Positions 39,210-47,780 of a DNA stretch of 64,000 nucleotides are shown piece after piece. Every line of letters starts with the position of its first letter. Position 1 is the first letter of the stretch. The DNA is from Aeromonas fluvialis (GTDB lineage Bacteria > Pseudomonadota > Gammaproteobacteria > Enterobacterales > Aeromonadaceae), in NCBI RefSeq assembly GCF_000819885.1, contig NZ_CDBO01000011.1:99893-163892 (forward strand), given 5' to 3'. The position numbers and the translations under genes are program-made. Below the pieces are notes generated by a model. It had not been told where the DNA came from. It saw nothing but the letters and a program-made list of their open reading frames with translations, and made no database searches.

Positions 39210-40871
39210 ATGAGTGAAATCGCGCTTTCCATCAGCATGTTGTCGCTGGTGGCAGTGCTGGGGCTCTGGCTGGGAAACTGGCGAGTCTATGGCGTTGGTC
39301 TAGGGATAGGGGGGGTGCTGTTTGGCGGCATCATAGTGGGCCACTTTGCCGGGGTGTCAGACCTGGCGCTCGATGATCACACGCTCCATTTTATTCAAGA
39401 GTTTGGCCTGATCCTGTTTGTCTATACCATCGGCATTCAGGTAGGTCCCGGTTTCTTCTCGTCATTGCGCAGCTCCGGGCTCAAGCTCAATGCCTTTGCC
39501 GCTTTGCTGGTTATCCTCGGGTGTATCGTTGCTGCGGCACTTCATCAACTGTTTGATGTGCCGCTACCTGTGATCCTCGGGGTCTTCTCTGGCGCCGTCA
39601 CCAATACGCCATCCCTCGGTGCGGGCCAGCAGATCCTGGCGGAGTTGGGCGCCGCGCCCGGTTCGACCGGCCTGATGGGGATGGGCTATGCGGTCGCCTA
39701 TCCGTTCGGCATCTGTGGCATTTTGCTCACCATGTGGCTGGTCAGGGTCTTCTTTCGCATCAAGATCGACGATGAAGCTGCCCAGTTCGAGCAACAGGCG
39801 GGTAAAACAAAAGAGAGCTTGCAGACCATCAACATCGCGGTACGCAACCCCAACATGCATGGCCTGATGCTGAGCGAGATCCCCAGCCTCGACGAGGCTG
39901 ACGTCATCTGCTCACGCCTCAAGCGTGGCGACGAGCTGATGGTGCCGCGTCCTGATTCCCGCATCGAGCTGGGGGACTTGCTGCATCTGGTGGGTGAACG
40001 CCATGCACTGCACAAGGTGCTGCTGGTGTTGGGGGAGGAGGTCGACACCTCCCTCTCCACGCGCGGTACCGACCTGCGGGTGGAGCGGGTCGTGGTGACC
40101 AACGAGCAGGTGCTGGGTAAGAAGATCCGCGATCTCGACATCAAACAGCGCTACGACGTGGTGATCTCCCGTCTCAACCGGGCCGGTATCGAGCTGGTGC
40201 CAACCAGCCAGACCAGCCTGCAGTTTGGCGACATTCTCAACCTGGTGGGGCGCCTCGATGCCATTGAGGCGGTGACCAATGTGGTCGGCAACGTGCAGCA
40301 AAAACTGCAACAGGTGCAGATGTTGCCGGTATTTATCGGGATTGGCCTCGGCGTATTGCTCGGATCCATCCCCTTCTATCTACCCGGTTTCCCGGCTGCC
40401 CTCAAGCTGGGTCTGGCTGGCGGGCCGCTAGTGGTGGCGCTGATCCTGTCGCGGATCGGTAGCATCGGCAAGCTCTACTGGTTTATGCCTCCCAGCGCCA
40501 ACCTCGCGCTGCGAGAGATTGGCATCGTGCTGTTTCTGGCGGTAGTGGGCTTCAAGTCGGGGGCGGGTTTCATCGATACCCTGATCAATGGAGATGGTCC
40601 GGCCTGGATGCTCTATGGGGCCGCCATTACCCTGATCCCCTTGCTGGTGGTCGGGGTACTGGCGCGCTTATATGGCAAGATGAACTATCTCACCCTCTGT
40701 GGCTTGCTGGCTGGCTCCATGACCGATCCTCCCGCATTAGCCTTTGCCAACGCCATGCACCCGACCAGTGGTGCCAGTGCGCTCTCATACGCCACTGTCT
40801 ACCCGCTGGTGATGTTCCTGCGGATTATCTCGCCACAGCTGCTGGCTATCATCCTCTGGGCCGGTGCATAG
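39210..40871 (+). CDS. yidE: AspT/YidE-family transporter
   Basis: Putative secondary transporter of 553 residues, the same length as E. coli YidE. Two blocks of about five membrane helices (residues 1-175 and 370-553) flank two cytoplasmic TrkA-C (RCK_C) domains (about 190-360). The repeated gate motifs are [13 protein letters not shown] in the first half and [13 protein letters not shown] in the second. The substrate is unknown. AAAGGA lies 8 bases before the ATG at 39210. Confidence 0.92.
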   Translation: MSEIALSISMLSLVAVLGLWLGNWRVYGVGLGIGGVLFGGIIVGHFAGVSDLALDDHTLHFIQEFGLILFVYTIGIQVGPGFFSSLRSSGLKLNAFAALLVILGCIVAAALHQLFDVPLPVILGVFSGAVTNTPSLGAGQQILAELGAAPGSTGLMGMGYAVAYPFGICGILLTMWLVRVFFRIKIDDEAAQFEQQAGKTKESLQTINIAVRNPNMHGLMLSEIPSLDEADVICSRLKRGDELMVPRPDSRIELGDLLHLVGERHALHKVLLVLGEEVDTSLSTRGTDLRVERVVVTNEQVLGKKIRDLDIKQRYDVVISRLNRAGIELVPTSQTSLQFGDILNLVGRLDAIEAVTNVVGNVQQKLQQVQMLPVFIGIGLGVLLGSIPFYLPGFPAALKLGLAGGPLVVALILSRIGSIGKLYWFMPPSANLALREIGIVLFLAVVGFKSGAGFIDTLINGDGPAWMLYGAAITLIPLLVVGVLARLYGKMNYLTLCGLLAGSMTDPPALAFANAMHPTSGASALSYATVYPLVMFLRIISPQLLAIILWAGA

Positions 40872-41103
40872 CCTGATAAAGTGGCAGAGGCATGGTTTGT
40901 CATGCGTCTGCCATATTTCTGTAATGCGCTGATAAAATTGATTTTATTAGTTACATCCCCATTCGTGTCGACCCTTCTTGTTGGCTGAACAGTTCAGCCC
41001 CATATCAGTCTATTCTTTCGAATTTTCTAACTGGTTATTTCATCTGCATGTGTGCAAAGTAGGCTGTGGCTTATTGCATTCAAATCAGGATTCAGGAGAG
41101 AAG

Positions 41104-42165
41104 ATGATTACCAATGCCGTTACCTTGGAACAGGGCGTAACCGTAACCCAACTTAAAGGACAAATTTATCTGGTTGCCGCTGATGGCAGCCGGAAGCTGT
41201 TGGCTGAAGGTGATGTGCTGCCGAAAGGGGCGGTGATCATGTCTCCGGATGGTGCTAGCTTCATGGGCGGCGAACAGTCGTTCAATGTGCAACCAGCCAG
41301 CGAGCAGAGTGAGCCTGCTGAAGAGGGGGATGCCCTCCTGCTGACGCAAAACAGTGCAGCAGGCACTCCTGATGATATCAGTGCCCTGCAACAGGCCATT
41401 TTGGGTGGCGCAGACCCGACCCAGGCCTTTGAGGCATCTGCTGCAGGCGGTGCGCCTGCCGCCGGTGGTGGTGTCGCCGGTGCCAGTGGCAACGCCGGTT
41501 TTGTCACCATCGACCGCGCAGGTACCGCAACGATTGCCGAAGCCACGTTCGATACCACCTACAACGCCAATAGCGAGCCGCCGCTTGAAGCCGTTGGTGA
41601 AGATGATCCTCTTTTTACCTCCGCCAACCTTGTCTTGAGTGCAGATGCACAGGTGAATGAAGGTGGGTTGATCACCTTTACCGCGACATTAGATGAACCT
41701 GTTTTTGGTTCTGACTTGGTTATTCAGCTGTCAAATGGGGCAGTGATCACCATTCCCGTCGGCCAGAGTTCCGGTTCAGTCACTGTTGCTGCTCCGGCAG
41801 ACAGCCCTTATGTCGACCCGTCAACGATCACCGTTTCGATTACCGGTACTCAGGGCGGTGGTTTCAACCAGATAGTCACTGGACCTTCAACGACTACCCA
41901 GATTAACGACACTGTCGACACCACCACCGTGACCCTGGGCGCCCCGGCCGAGGTCAACGAAGGCAGCCAAATCACCTACAGCGCCAGCGTCAATAATGCT
42001 CCGCAAAGCGACTTGGTGCTGACCCTGTCCAACGGCGCCAGCATCACCATCAAGGCGGGCGAGCTGAACGGCAGCGTGACTGTCGATGCCCCGATCGACG
42101 ATGTGTACCAGGATGGCAGCAGCCTGACGGTGAGCATCACCGGCAGCCAGTGGTGGCAACTATGA
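41104..42165 (+). CDS. LapA-like RTX adhesin, N-terminal fragment (frameshifted)
   Basis: The first 353 residues of a very large type I-secreted adhesin. Residues 1-100 form a retention module (start MITNAVTLEQGVTVTQLKGQ). A Gly/Ala-rich linker follows with two likely LapG-type protease sites, SAAGG near 112 and PAAGG near 118. Ig-like repeats begin near residue 180. AGGAGA precedes the ATG at 41104. The frame is lost at about 42147 within the second repeat and hits TGA at 42163; the rest of the protein continues one base out of frame. The module would hold the adhesin in the outer membrane until released. Confidence 0.85.
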   Translation: MITNAVTLEQGVTVTQLKGQIYLVAADGSRKLLAEGDVLPKGAVIMSPDGASFMGGEQSFNVQPASEQSEPAEEGDALLLTQNSAAGTPDDISALQQAILGGADPTQAFEASAAGGAPAAGGGVAGASGNAGFVTIDRAGTATIAEATFDTTYNANSEPPLEAVGEDDPLFTSANLVLSADAQVNEGGLITFTATLDEPVFGSDLVIQLSNGAVITIPVGQSSGSVTVAAPADSPYVDPSTITVSITGTQGGGFNQIVTGPSTTTQINDTVDTTTVTLGAPAEVNEGSQITYSASVNNAPQSDLVLTLSNGASITIKAGELNGSVTVDAPIDDVYQDGSSLTVSITGSQWWQL

Positions 42166-42551
42166 GAACGTGGCCACCACCGGCACCGTCACCAACACCG
42201 TGGTGGACGACAGCGACGCCACCACCGTGACCTTAAGCTCGGCGACTGCCGGCGAGAACGTGGTCGAGGGTGGCAGCATTGTCTACACCGCCAGCGTCAA
42301 CAACCCGGTGGCCGGCAGCCCGCTGACCGTGACCCTCTCCAACGGGGTGGTGATCACCATTCCGGTGGGAGCGAGCAGCGCCAACAGCGAGCCGGTGCCG
42401 GTGCGTGCCGATGACGCCTACCAGCAGGGCAACCAGGCCCTGAGCGTCACCATCGGCGGCACCAGTGGTGGCAACTATGAGAACGTGGCCACCACCGGCA
42501 CCGTCACCAACACCGTGGTGGACGACAGCGACGCCACCACCGTGACCTTAA
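42147..42551 (+). repeat. 90-bp perfect direct repeats inside the adhesin gene
   Basis: Bases 42147-42236 and 42462-42551 are identical over 90 positions and 315 bases (105 codons) apart. They encode the C-terminal edge and linker of consecutive Ig-like domains (SGGNYENVATTGTVTNTVV). The frame break in the gene lies exactly at the left edge of the first copy. Confidence 0.9.
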
Positions 42552-45500
42552 CCGGCGATGCCAATGTGGTCGAGGGGGGCAAGGCCAACTACACCCTGAC
42601 CATCAGCGACGCACCGAAAACCGATCTGATCGTCAAGGTGGTGGTGGGGCACATCACCACCGATAACGGTGATGTCCAGGCGGTGACCCGCGACGTGGTT
42701 ATCAAGGAGGGCGAGACCAGCGTCAAGTTTGATGTTGAGACCCTGGATGACGTTTATGCGGAAGAGGCCGAGCAGTTCCAGGTCAGCGTGAGCGGCACCA
42801 GTGGCGGTGGCTACGAGCAGGCCCCGGCGCTGCCGAATGCGGTGACCACCACCATCACCGACGAGCCGCAGGGGCAGGGGGATTCTGTATTCGCCCAAAT
42901 TGAAGTAGACAAATCGAGCGTGGCGGAAGGTGGCGCGCTCAAATACACAGTGAGCCTGGTGGACAAGGACGGCAACGCCGTGACCCTGCCGGCTGGCAAG
43001 GAAGTGACCCTGAACCTCGAGTGGAGCGGTGCGGCGGCCAATGATGGCGACACCAGCGGCCGTCCGGCCAGCGTGACCATCGGCGCTGACGGCAAAGCCG
43101 AGTTCACCGTTACGACAGTCAATGACACGATTTATGAAGGCGATGAGCAGTTAACTGCGTCAATCAGCGGTGTGAAAACCAACACTGCGTTTGAAGCAAT
43201 CGAGATTAATTCCACGAAAGGTAGTGCTGAGTCAATCATCACCGATATGGCGGATCTGCCGACGGTGAACGGCGTGGTGGGCGACCGCGTGGCGGAAGGC
43301 AATGCCAACACCTTCAGCGTGAGCCTGTCCAACGCCAGCACCAGCGCCACCACTGTCAACCTGACCCTGGCGGGTGGCACTGCCGAGAAAGGGGTGGACT
43401 TCACCGGCACCACGGTGACCGTGGTGATTGGTAGCGTGAGCCAGAGCGTGGCCGTGGCTGCCGATGGCAGCTTCAGCGTCAGCGTGCCGGCGGGCACCAC
43501 CGGCTTTGCGGTCAAGGTCTCAACCATCAACGACACCTCCTACGAAGGTCATGAGCATTACAGCCTGACAGCCAGTGCCAATGGCAGCATTGCGTCAGGC
43601 TCTGCGACAATCATCGACAATGATTCAGTCGTAGCCTTGCATGAGGTAGTGGAGGGCACGGCAGGCAATATCTTGAATGTGGCTGATGGTGTTGCCTTTA
43701 CAGGTGCGACCGCCTTGGGAGGGACGGTGTCGCTTGTGAACGGCAAGTACGTTTACCAGGCGCCGGTGCGAGATCATGCTGATTCGGTTGCGGACACTGA
43801 CTCGTTTACCTATACCAAGGCCGACGGTTCGACGGTGACCTATACCATCAACATCCTGGATACCGACCCGATTGCGGCTGACGATAGCGGCAGTGTGGCC
43901 GTCGGGCTGAATGTCCAGACGACCGGTTCGGCCAGTCTGCTGGCAAACGACACTGTAGTGGATAGCTCGAGTGCCAACCCAGCCAAGGTGTATTCGGTGA
44001 CTGGTTTGAATGGCACAGCCGTCCAGCTGGGTGCCGCAGGTAGTGTGACCGTAGCTGGCAAGTATGGCGATCTGACGGTAAACGCCAATGGTAGTTACAC
44101 CTACACGAGCAAACTGGATACCGATGTGCAGGCTGTCGAAGGTGGTGTCGCGGTGAAATCTGCGTTTGCTTTATATGGCTTCCAGAATAACTCGCTGCCG
44201 CTGAATGGCTCCTCGCTGAATTTGACCGGCCTGACCGATAGTGCAACGGCACTCGTGGATATTCGTTCCAGCGGCAACAACGCCAAGCCGGGTATCGGTG
44301 TGTCTCAAAGCGGTAGCGGCACTAACGATATCGGTGGTGGCGAGTCGCTGGTGATCGGGTTTAAGGTGCTATCCAATTTTGCGCAGATCGGTATCAACGA
44401 GCTTAATAGCGGGCAGGGTAGTGCAAGTTGGAAAGCCTATGATGCGCAGGGGGTATTGGTCGGTTCCGGTACCCTGGCATCGTCTTCCAGTAATGGAAGT
44501 TTGCAATCGTTCAATATCTCGACCAATACCCCCTTCCAGTATCTGGTGTTGGGTTATAACGGTAATCAGAACGGTTATGTCATTGATTCGATCAAGTACA
44601 CACCAGCCATTGGTGCCGTGACAGAAGAGTTTGCTTATACCGTTAAGGATAACGATGGCGATGTGTCCAATTCAGCGGTGCTGACCTTGAATGGCAATGT
44701 CCCAACGACTGTAGCGCCAACCATGCTGATGGGAGTAGAGGATTCGGATGTTGCCCTGACGTGGGCGTCGTTCGGGATCTCGGATAATGCGTCGACCGTC
44801 CGGATTTCCGGTAACCAGAATGGTACCGGCACTATCCGGTATTTGGATGCAAGCACCAACCAGTACAAAGAGTTGGGGAAACACGAAACCAAAACCTTTA
44901 CCAAGGCGGATATCGACAGCGGCAAGGTGAAATTTGACCCGGAAGATAACGTATCTGGTGCTGATGTCTACGGGAATGACAAAGGGGTTGGTAACAAAGG
45001 CCACGATCTCACCAGTATCAAGTTTGATGTACTGAAGGGAAATCAGATTATTGCCAGTGATAAGAGTGTTGTGGTGGATCTGATACCGCAAGCGGATACC
45101 CCGATGCTGAAGGTTGGGACATTTAGTTCCCTGGCTGCCATGGATTTTGAGAATGTAGTGGTAGGTTCTGGAGGATGGAAAGATAACATTAACCCCAACT
45201 CTATTAATGGTGCCGGTGCTATTGGTCAATGGAAAGCCAATGGCAGTGGATTGATTGAGGTGGGCAAGGAATCCGTTTATTTGGGCAATTTGGCAACCAG
45301 TACAACGAACCAGGTGATGGAAATCGAAAGTAGTAGGAATGTGAGCCAGCTCTACACCGATATTCAGTGTGAGTCAGGCCGTTTCTATCAGCTGAACTTT
45401 GATATCAGCGCCCGAACAACGGATGGTAAAAAGATTGAGACCTGCGGTCTGAAAGTCTATATGATTCAGATTGTTAATGGGCAGCCAGTGTCCGGGGAAC

Positions 45501-47032
45501 GTATCGAGCTATATGATTTTTCACCTCAGTCTGTCGGTTGGTTGAAGGGGGTGCCTGTTCCGTTGAATGTGCCGGAGACCGGCACATATCGACTGGTATT
45601 TGAGTCCAAGGACGCCTCAGGTAGTGGGGATTCTTACGGTGCTGTCATCGACAATGTCAAGTTCCAGGCAGTTGATAACAAGGGATATGAAGACAGCTTC
45701 ATCAAGCTGGGCAAGATCGAGGCAGAGTTGGTAGATAAAGACGGTTCTGAACGCTTGTCTGTCGAGATCGAAGGATTGCCGGTGGGGGCTGTGCTCAAAG
45801 ATGCGGCCAACCATATTGTGATCGTGAAAGACGACACCCACAAGGTGGATGTGACAGGTTGGAGTCTGTCCACCCTGCAACTGAAAGTGAATGATCCTGG
45901 TCATTACAACCTTGTTGTCAAGGCCACGGCTACGGAAGTGACATCTAGCGGTACTGTTCTGGATAGTGCCGTTAGCAAGGTTATCTTGCCGGTTGAGGTA
46001 TTGCCGGAGGGTAATACGATCAAGACGGGCGAGTTGAATGACGCGGTATATTTGAGTAGCGATAGGCCTTCCGTAGCTGCCAATACGGCCATCGAAATAA
46101 ATGGTATCCACTACTCTCGACCTGATACTTATCAGGATGGTACAGCCGGTGTCGTCATCAACAAAGACAGTGCCGATACCGTGTATACCTATGGTGGCAA
46201 TGATCATGTCGAAGGTGGGCGTGGTAATGATGTGGTGTATTTGGGAAATAGCGGCAGCAATCCTGCAAATTTCAACAGTGCAATTGATTTTGTCACAGCT
46301 GATGTTGCTAGCATTACCCTGCGGCCTGCTGATGGTGTTGCCCGTGAGGATGGTGACCTGATCCCTGCCAAAGCTTCTGTGGCTTGGGGAGATGTGGTGC
46401 AAGGTGCTCAGGGCAATGATTTCCTGTTTGGCGAGGATGGTGTGGACTTGCTCTTTGGGGGATCAGGTAACGACCATCTGGATGGTGGAAAGGATCGAGA
46501 CTTCATCCGTGGTGGCAGTGGTGATGATGTGATCTTGGGGGGGGCCGGTAGTGATTACCTGCGCGGTGAGGAGGGGGCCGATACTTTCCTCTGGCAACAA
46601 GGCGATGCTCTGGAGCAGGGGTCCAACAATGCCTCAATGACCCCTGATCACGCCATCGACTATATTACCGATTTCAATGTGGAGCATACATCAGGCTGGC
46701 AACAGAGCAGCAACGGTCGGAATGACTTCAAGAGTGTGGACATCGCCCACTCTGACAAGCTTGATCTCTCCGATATGCTGGATCACAGCGGTAGCAATTT
46801 GGAGGGGGATCTCAGCAAGTTGCTTTCGGCTTTCGAAGCTCAAGATGGTGTGCATCTGCAGGTGAAGTCAGCGGGGAATAATCAGGTCAGTCAGGAGATT
46901 GTCTTGCTTGACCATACCTTCGAGTCCATAACCGGAGATAGTAACAATCATGTTTCTGGTTCTACGGGATCAACATCCGAGCAGGTCATCAACTATATGT
47001 TGCAAAACCACTTACTCGATATCGACAAGTAA
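42170..47032 (+). CDS. LapA-like RTX adhesin, C-terminal fragment (frame continues from 42147)
   Basis: The remaining 1,620 residues of the adhesin. First come Ig-like and Calx-beta-like repeats (residues 1-480), then a VCBS/cadherin-like domain (about 570-660). A jelly-roll-like region follows (about 985-1170) with Cys1067 and Cys1092. RTX calcium-binding nonapeptides form two blocks (about 1342-1355 and 1412-1471, e.g. GGSGNDHLDGG). The end is a VCA0849-type T1SS C-terminal signal with DKLDLSDML. The apparent GTG start at 42170 has no ribosome-binding site and lies inside a repeat, so this is not an independent gene. No type I secretion genes are in the window. Confidence 0.85.
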   Translation: MATTGTVTNTVVDDSDATTVTLSSATAGENVVEGGSIVYTASVNNPVAGSPLTVTLSNGVVITIPVGASSANSEPVPVRADDAYQQGNQALSVTIGGTSGGNYENVATTGTVTNTVVDDSDATTVTLTGDANVVEGGKANYTLTISDAPKTDLIVKVVVGHITTDNGDVQAVTRDVVIKEGETSVKFDVETLDDVYAEEAEQFQVSVSGTSGGGYEQAPALPNAVTTTITDEPQGQGDSVFAQIEVDKSSVAEGGALKYTVSLVDKDGNAVTLPAGKEVTLNLEWSGAAANDGDTSGRPASVTIGADGKAEFTVTTVNDTIYEGDEQLTASISGVKTNTAFEAIEINSTKGSAESIITDMADLPTVNGVVGDRVAEGNANTFSVSLSNASTSATTVNLTLAGGTAEKGVDFTGTTVTVVIGSVSQSVAVAADGSFSVSVPAGTTGFAVKVSTINDTSYEGHEHYSLTASANGSIASGSATIIDNDSVVALHEVVEGTAGNILNVADGVAFTGATALGGTVSLVNGKYVYQAPVRDHADSVADTDSFTYTKADGSTVTYTINILDTDPIAADDSGSVAVGLNVQTTGSASLLANDTVVDSSSANPAKVYSVTGLNGTAVQLGAAGSVTVAGKYGDLTVNANGSYTYTSKLDTDVQAVEGGVAVKSAFALYGFQNNSLPLNGSSLNLTGLTDSATALVDIRSSGNNAKPGIGVSQSGSGTNDIGGGESLVIGFKVLSNFAQIGINELNSGQGSASWKAYDAQGVLVGSGTLASSSSNGSLQSFNISTNTPFQYLVLGYNGNQNGYVIDSIKYTPAIGAVTEEFAYTVKDNDGDVSNSAVLTLNGNVPTTVAPTMLMGVEDSDVALTWASFGISDNASTVRISGNQNGTGTIRYLDASTNQYKELGKHETKTFTKADIDSGKVKFDPEDNVSGADVYGNDKGVGNKGHDLTSIKFDVLKGNQIIASDKSVVVDLIPQADTPMLKVGTFSSLAAMDFENVVVGSGGWKDNINPNSINGAGAIGQWKANGSGLIEVGKESVYLGNLATSTTNQVMEIESSRNVSQLYTDIQCESGRFYQLNFDISARTTDGKKIETCGLKVYMIQIVNGQPVSGERIELYDFSPQSVGWLKGVPVPLNVPETGTYRLVFESKDASGSGDSYGAVIDNVKFQAVDNKGYEDSFIKLGKIEAELVDKDGSERLSVEIEGLPVGAVLKDAANHIVIVKDDTHKVDVTGWSLSTLQLKVNDPGHYNLVVKATATEVTSSGTVLDSAVSKVILPVEVLPEGNTIKTGELNDAVYLSSDRPSVAANTAIEINGIHYSRPDTYQDGTAGVVINKDSADTVYTYGGNDHVEGGRGNDVVYLGNSGSNPANFNSAIDFVTADVASITLRPADGVAREDGDLIPAKASVAWGDVVQGAQGNDFLFGEDGVDLLFGGSGNDHLDGGKDRDFIRGGSGDDVILGGAGSDYLRGEEGADTFLWQQGDALEQGSNNASMTPDHAIDYITDFNVEHTSGWQQSSNGRNDFKSVDIAHSDKLDLSDMLDHSGSNLEGDLSKLLSAFEAQDGVHLQVKSAGNNQVSQEIVLLDHTFESITGDSNNHVSGSTGSTSEQVINYMLQNHLLDIDK

Positions 47033-47050
47033 GCCCAACTTGGGACAGTA

Positions 47051-47080
47051 AAAAAGCGGCAGAGCAATCTGCCGCTTTTT
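47051..47080. terminator. Bidirectional terminator between the adhesin and lipoprotein genes
   Basis: The perfect stem AAAAAGCGGCAG...CTGCCGCTTTTT has a 6-base loop and lies between two converging genes. Confidence 0.9.
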
Positions 47081-47100
47081 ATCTTTGCAGGGAAGCGAAA

Positions 47101-47595
47101 TCAGTTGCCGAGGGTGGCGAACAGGCTCTGCTCCAGGGAGCCGCGAGAGACACAGACTGGCTTGATGGACGAGGCTGGTACGCGCTCGCCTGAGGATTCA
47201 ACGAAGAACAGCTCGGTGTTGCCCTTGACGTTGACGGTGGCCACGCTGCTGTTGCCGCTCTGGGTGATGATCAGGTTGATCTGCAGGTTCGGGTTGCCCA
47301 GTGCCACTTTGGACCCCATGGTACCGCAGTCCAGCCACTCCAGCCCATCGGCTGACTGGTTGACGTTGGCGGTCATCAGGCCGGCACCACGCTGGCTGTT
47401 TTCGATGGTGAGGCCATGATCGGTGAACCACTTCTCGGCGCGAGCCCACACCAGATCCACCGGGATCGCCATCTCCTGTGTATTGTTGGTTGCTTTGGCA
47501 ATTGGCGGGTTGTAGCGATACGCCTCACCACCGTTATTGTCGCCAGCACAACCAACCAGCAGCAGCGCCAATGCGCTCCCCATCATCTTTTTCAT
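47101..47595 (-). CDS. Lipoprotein with a BamC-like domain
   Basis: A 164-residue product with a lipoprotein signal (MKKMMGSALALLLVGCAG; lipid-bearing Cys16). The mature part has the pattern IPVDLVWARAEKWFTDHG followed by AGLMTANV, which resembles a BamC-type domain. Its task is unknown. It converges on the adhesin gene, so a link with it is possible but unsupported. Confidence 0.72.
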   Translation of the reverse strand: MKKMMGSALALLLVGCAGDNNGGEAYRYNPPIAKATNNTQEMAIPVDLVWARAEKWFTDHGLTIENSQRGAGLMTANVNQSADGLEWLDCGTMGSKVALGNPNLQINLIITQSGNSSVATVNVKGNTELFFVESSGERVPASSIKPVCVSRGSLEQSLFATLGN

Positions 47596-47780
47596 CTTGT
47601 CTCTCTCGTCCACATCACCAGGCCATTGGCCAACTGGCGTCTATTATCGCCGGAGCGACAATCTCTGTCAGCAACCATCCTGCATCCGGTGTCATAGGGA
47701 GGTTGTCGGGGTGCTTTACAAAATGGGTTTGCTATCATAGATTTGCTCGAAATTCCTCCATAAGCGCCCCTGTGACCAAC

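Noticed and set aside
41900-42560. Regularly spaced repeats that might suggest a CRISPR array
   Set aside because: The repeats are 90 bp, in frame at 315-bp spacing, and encode Ig-like adhesin domains; no short repeat-spacer pattern exists anywhere in the window.
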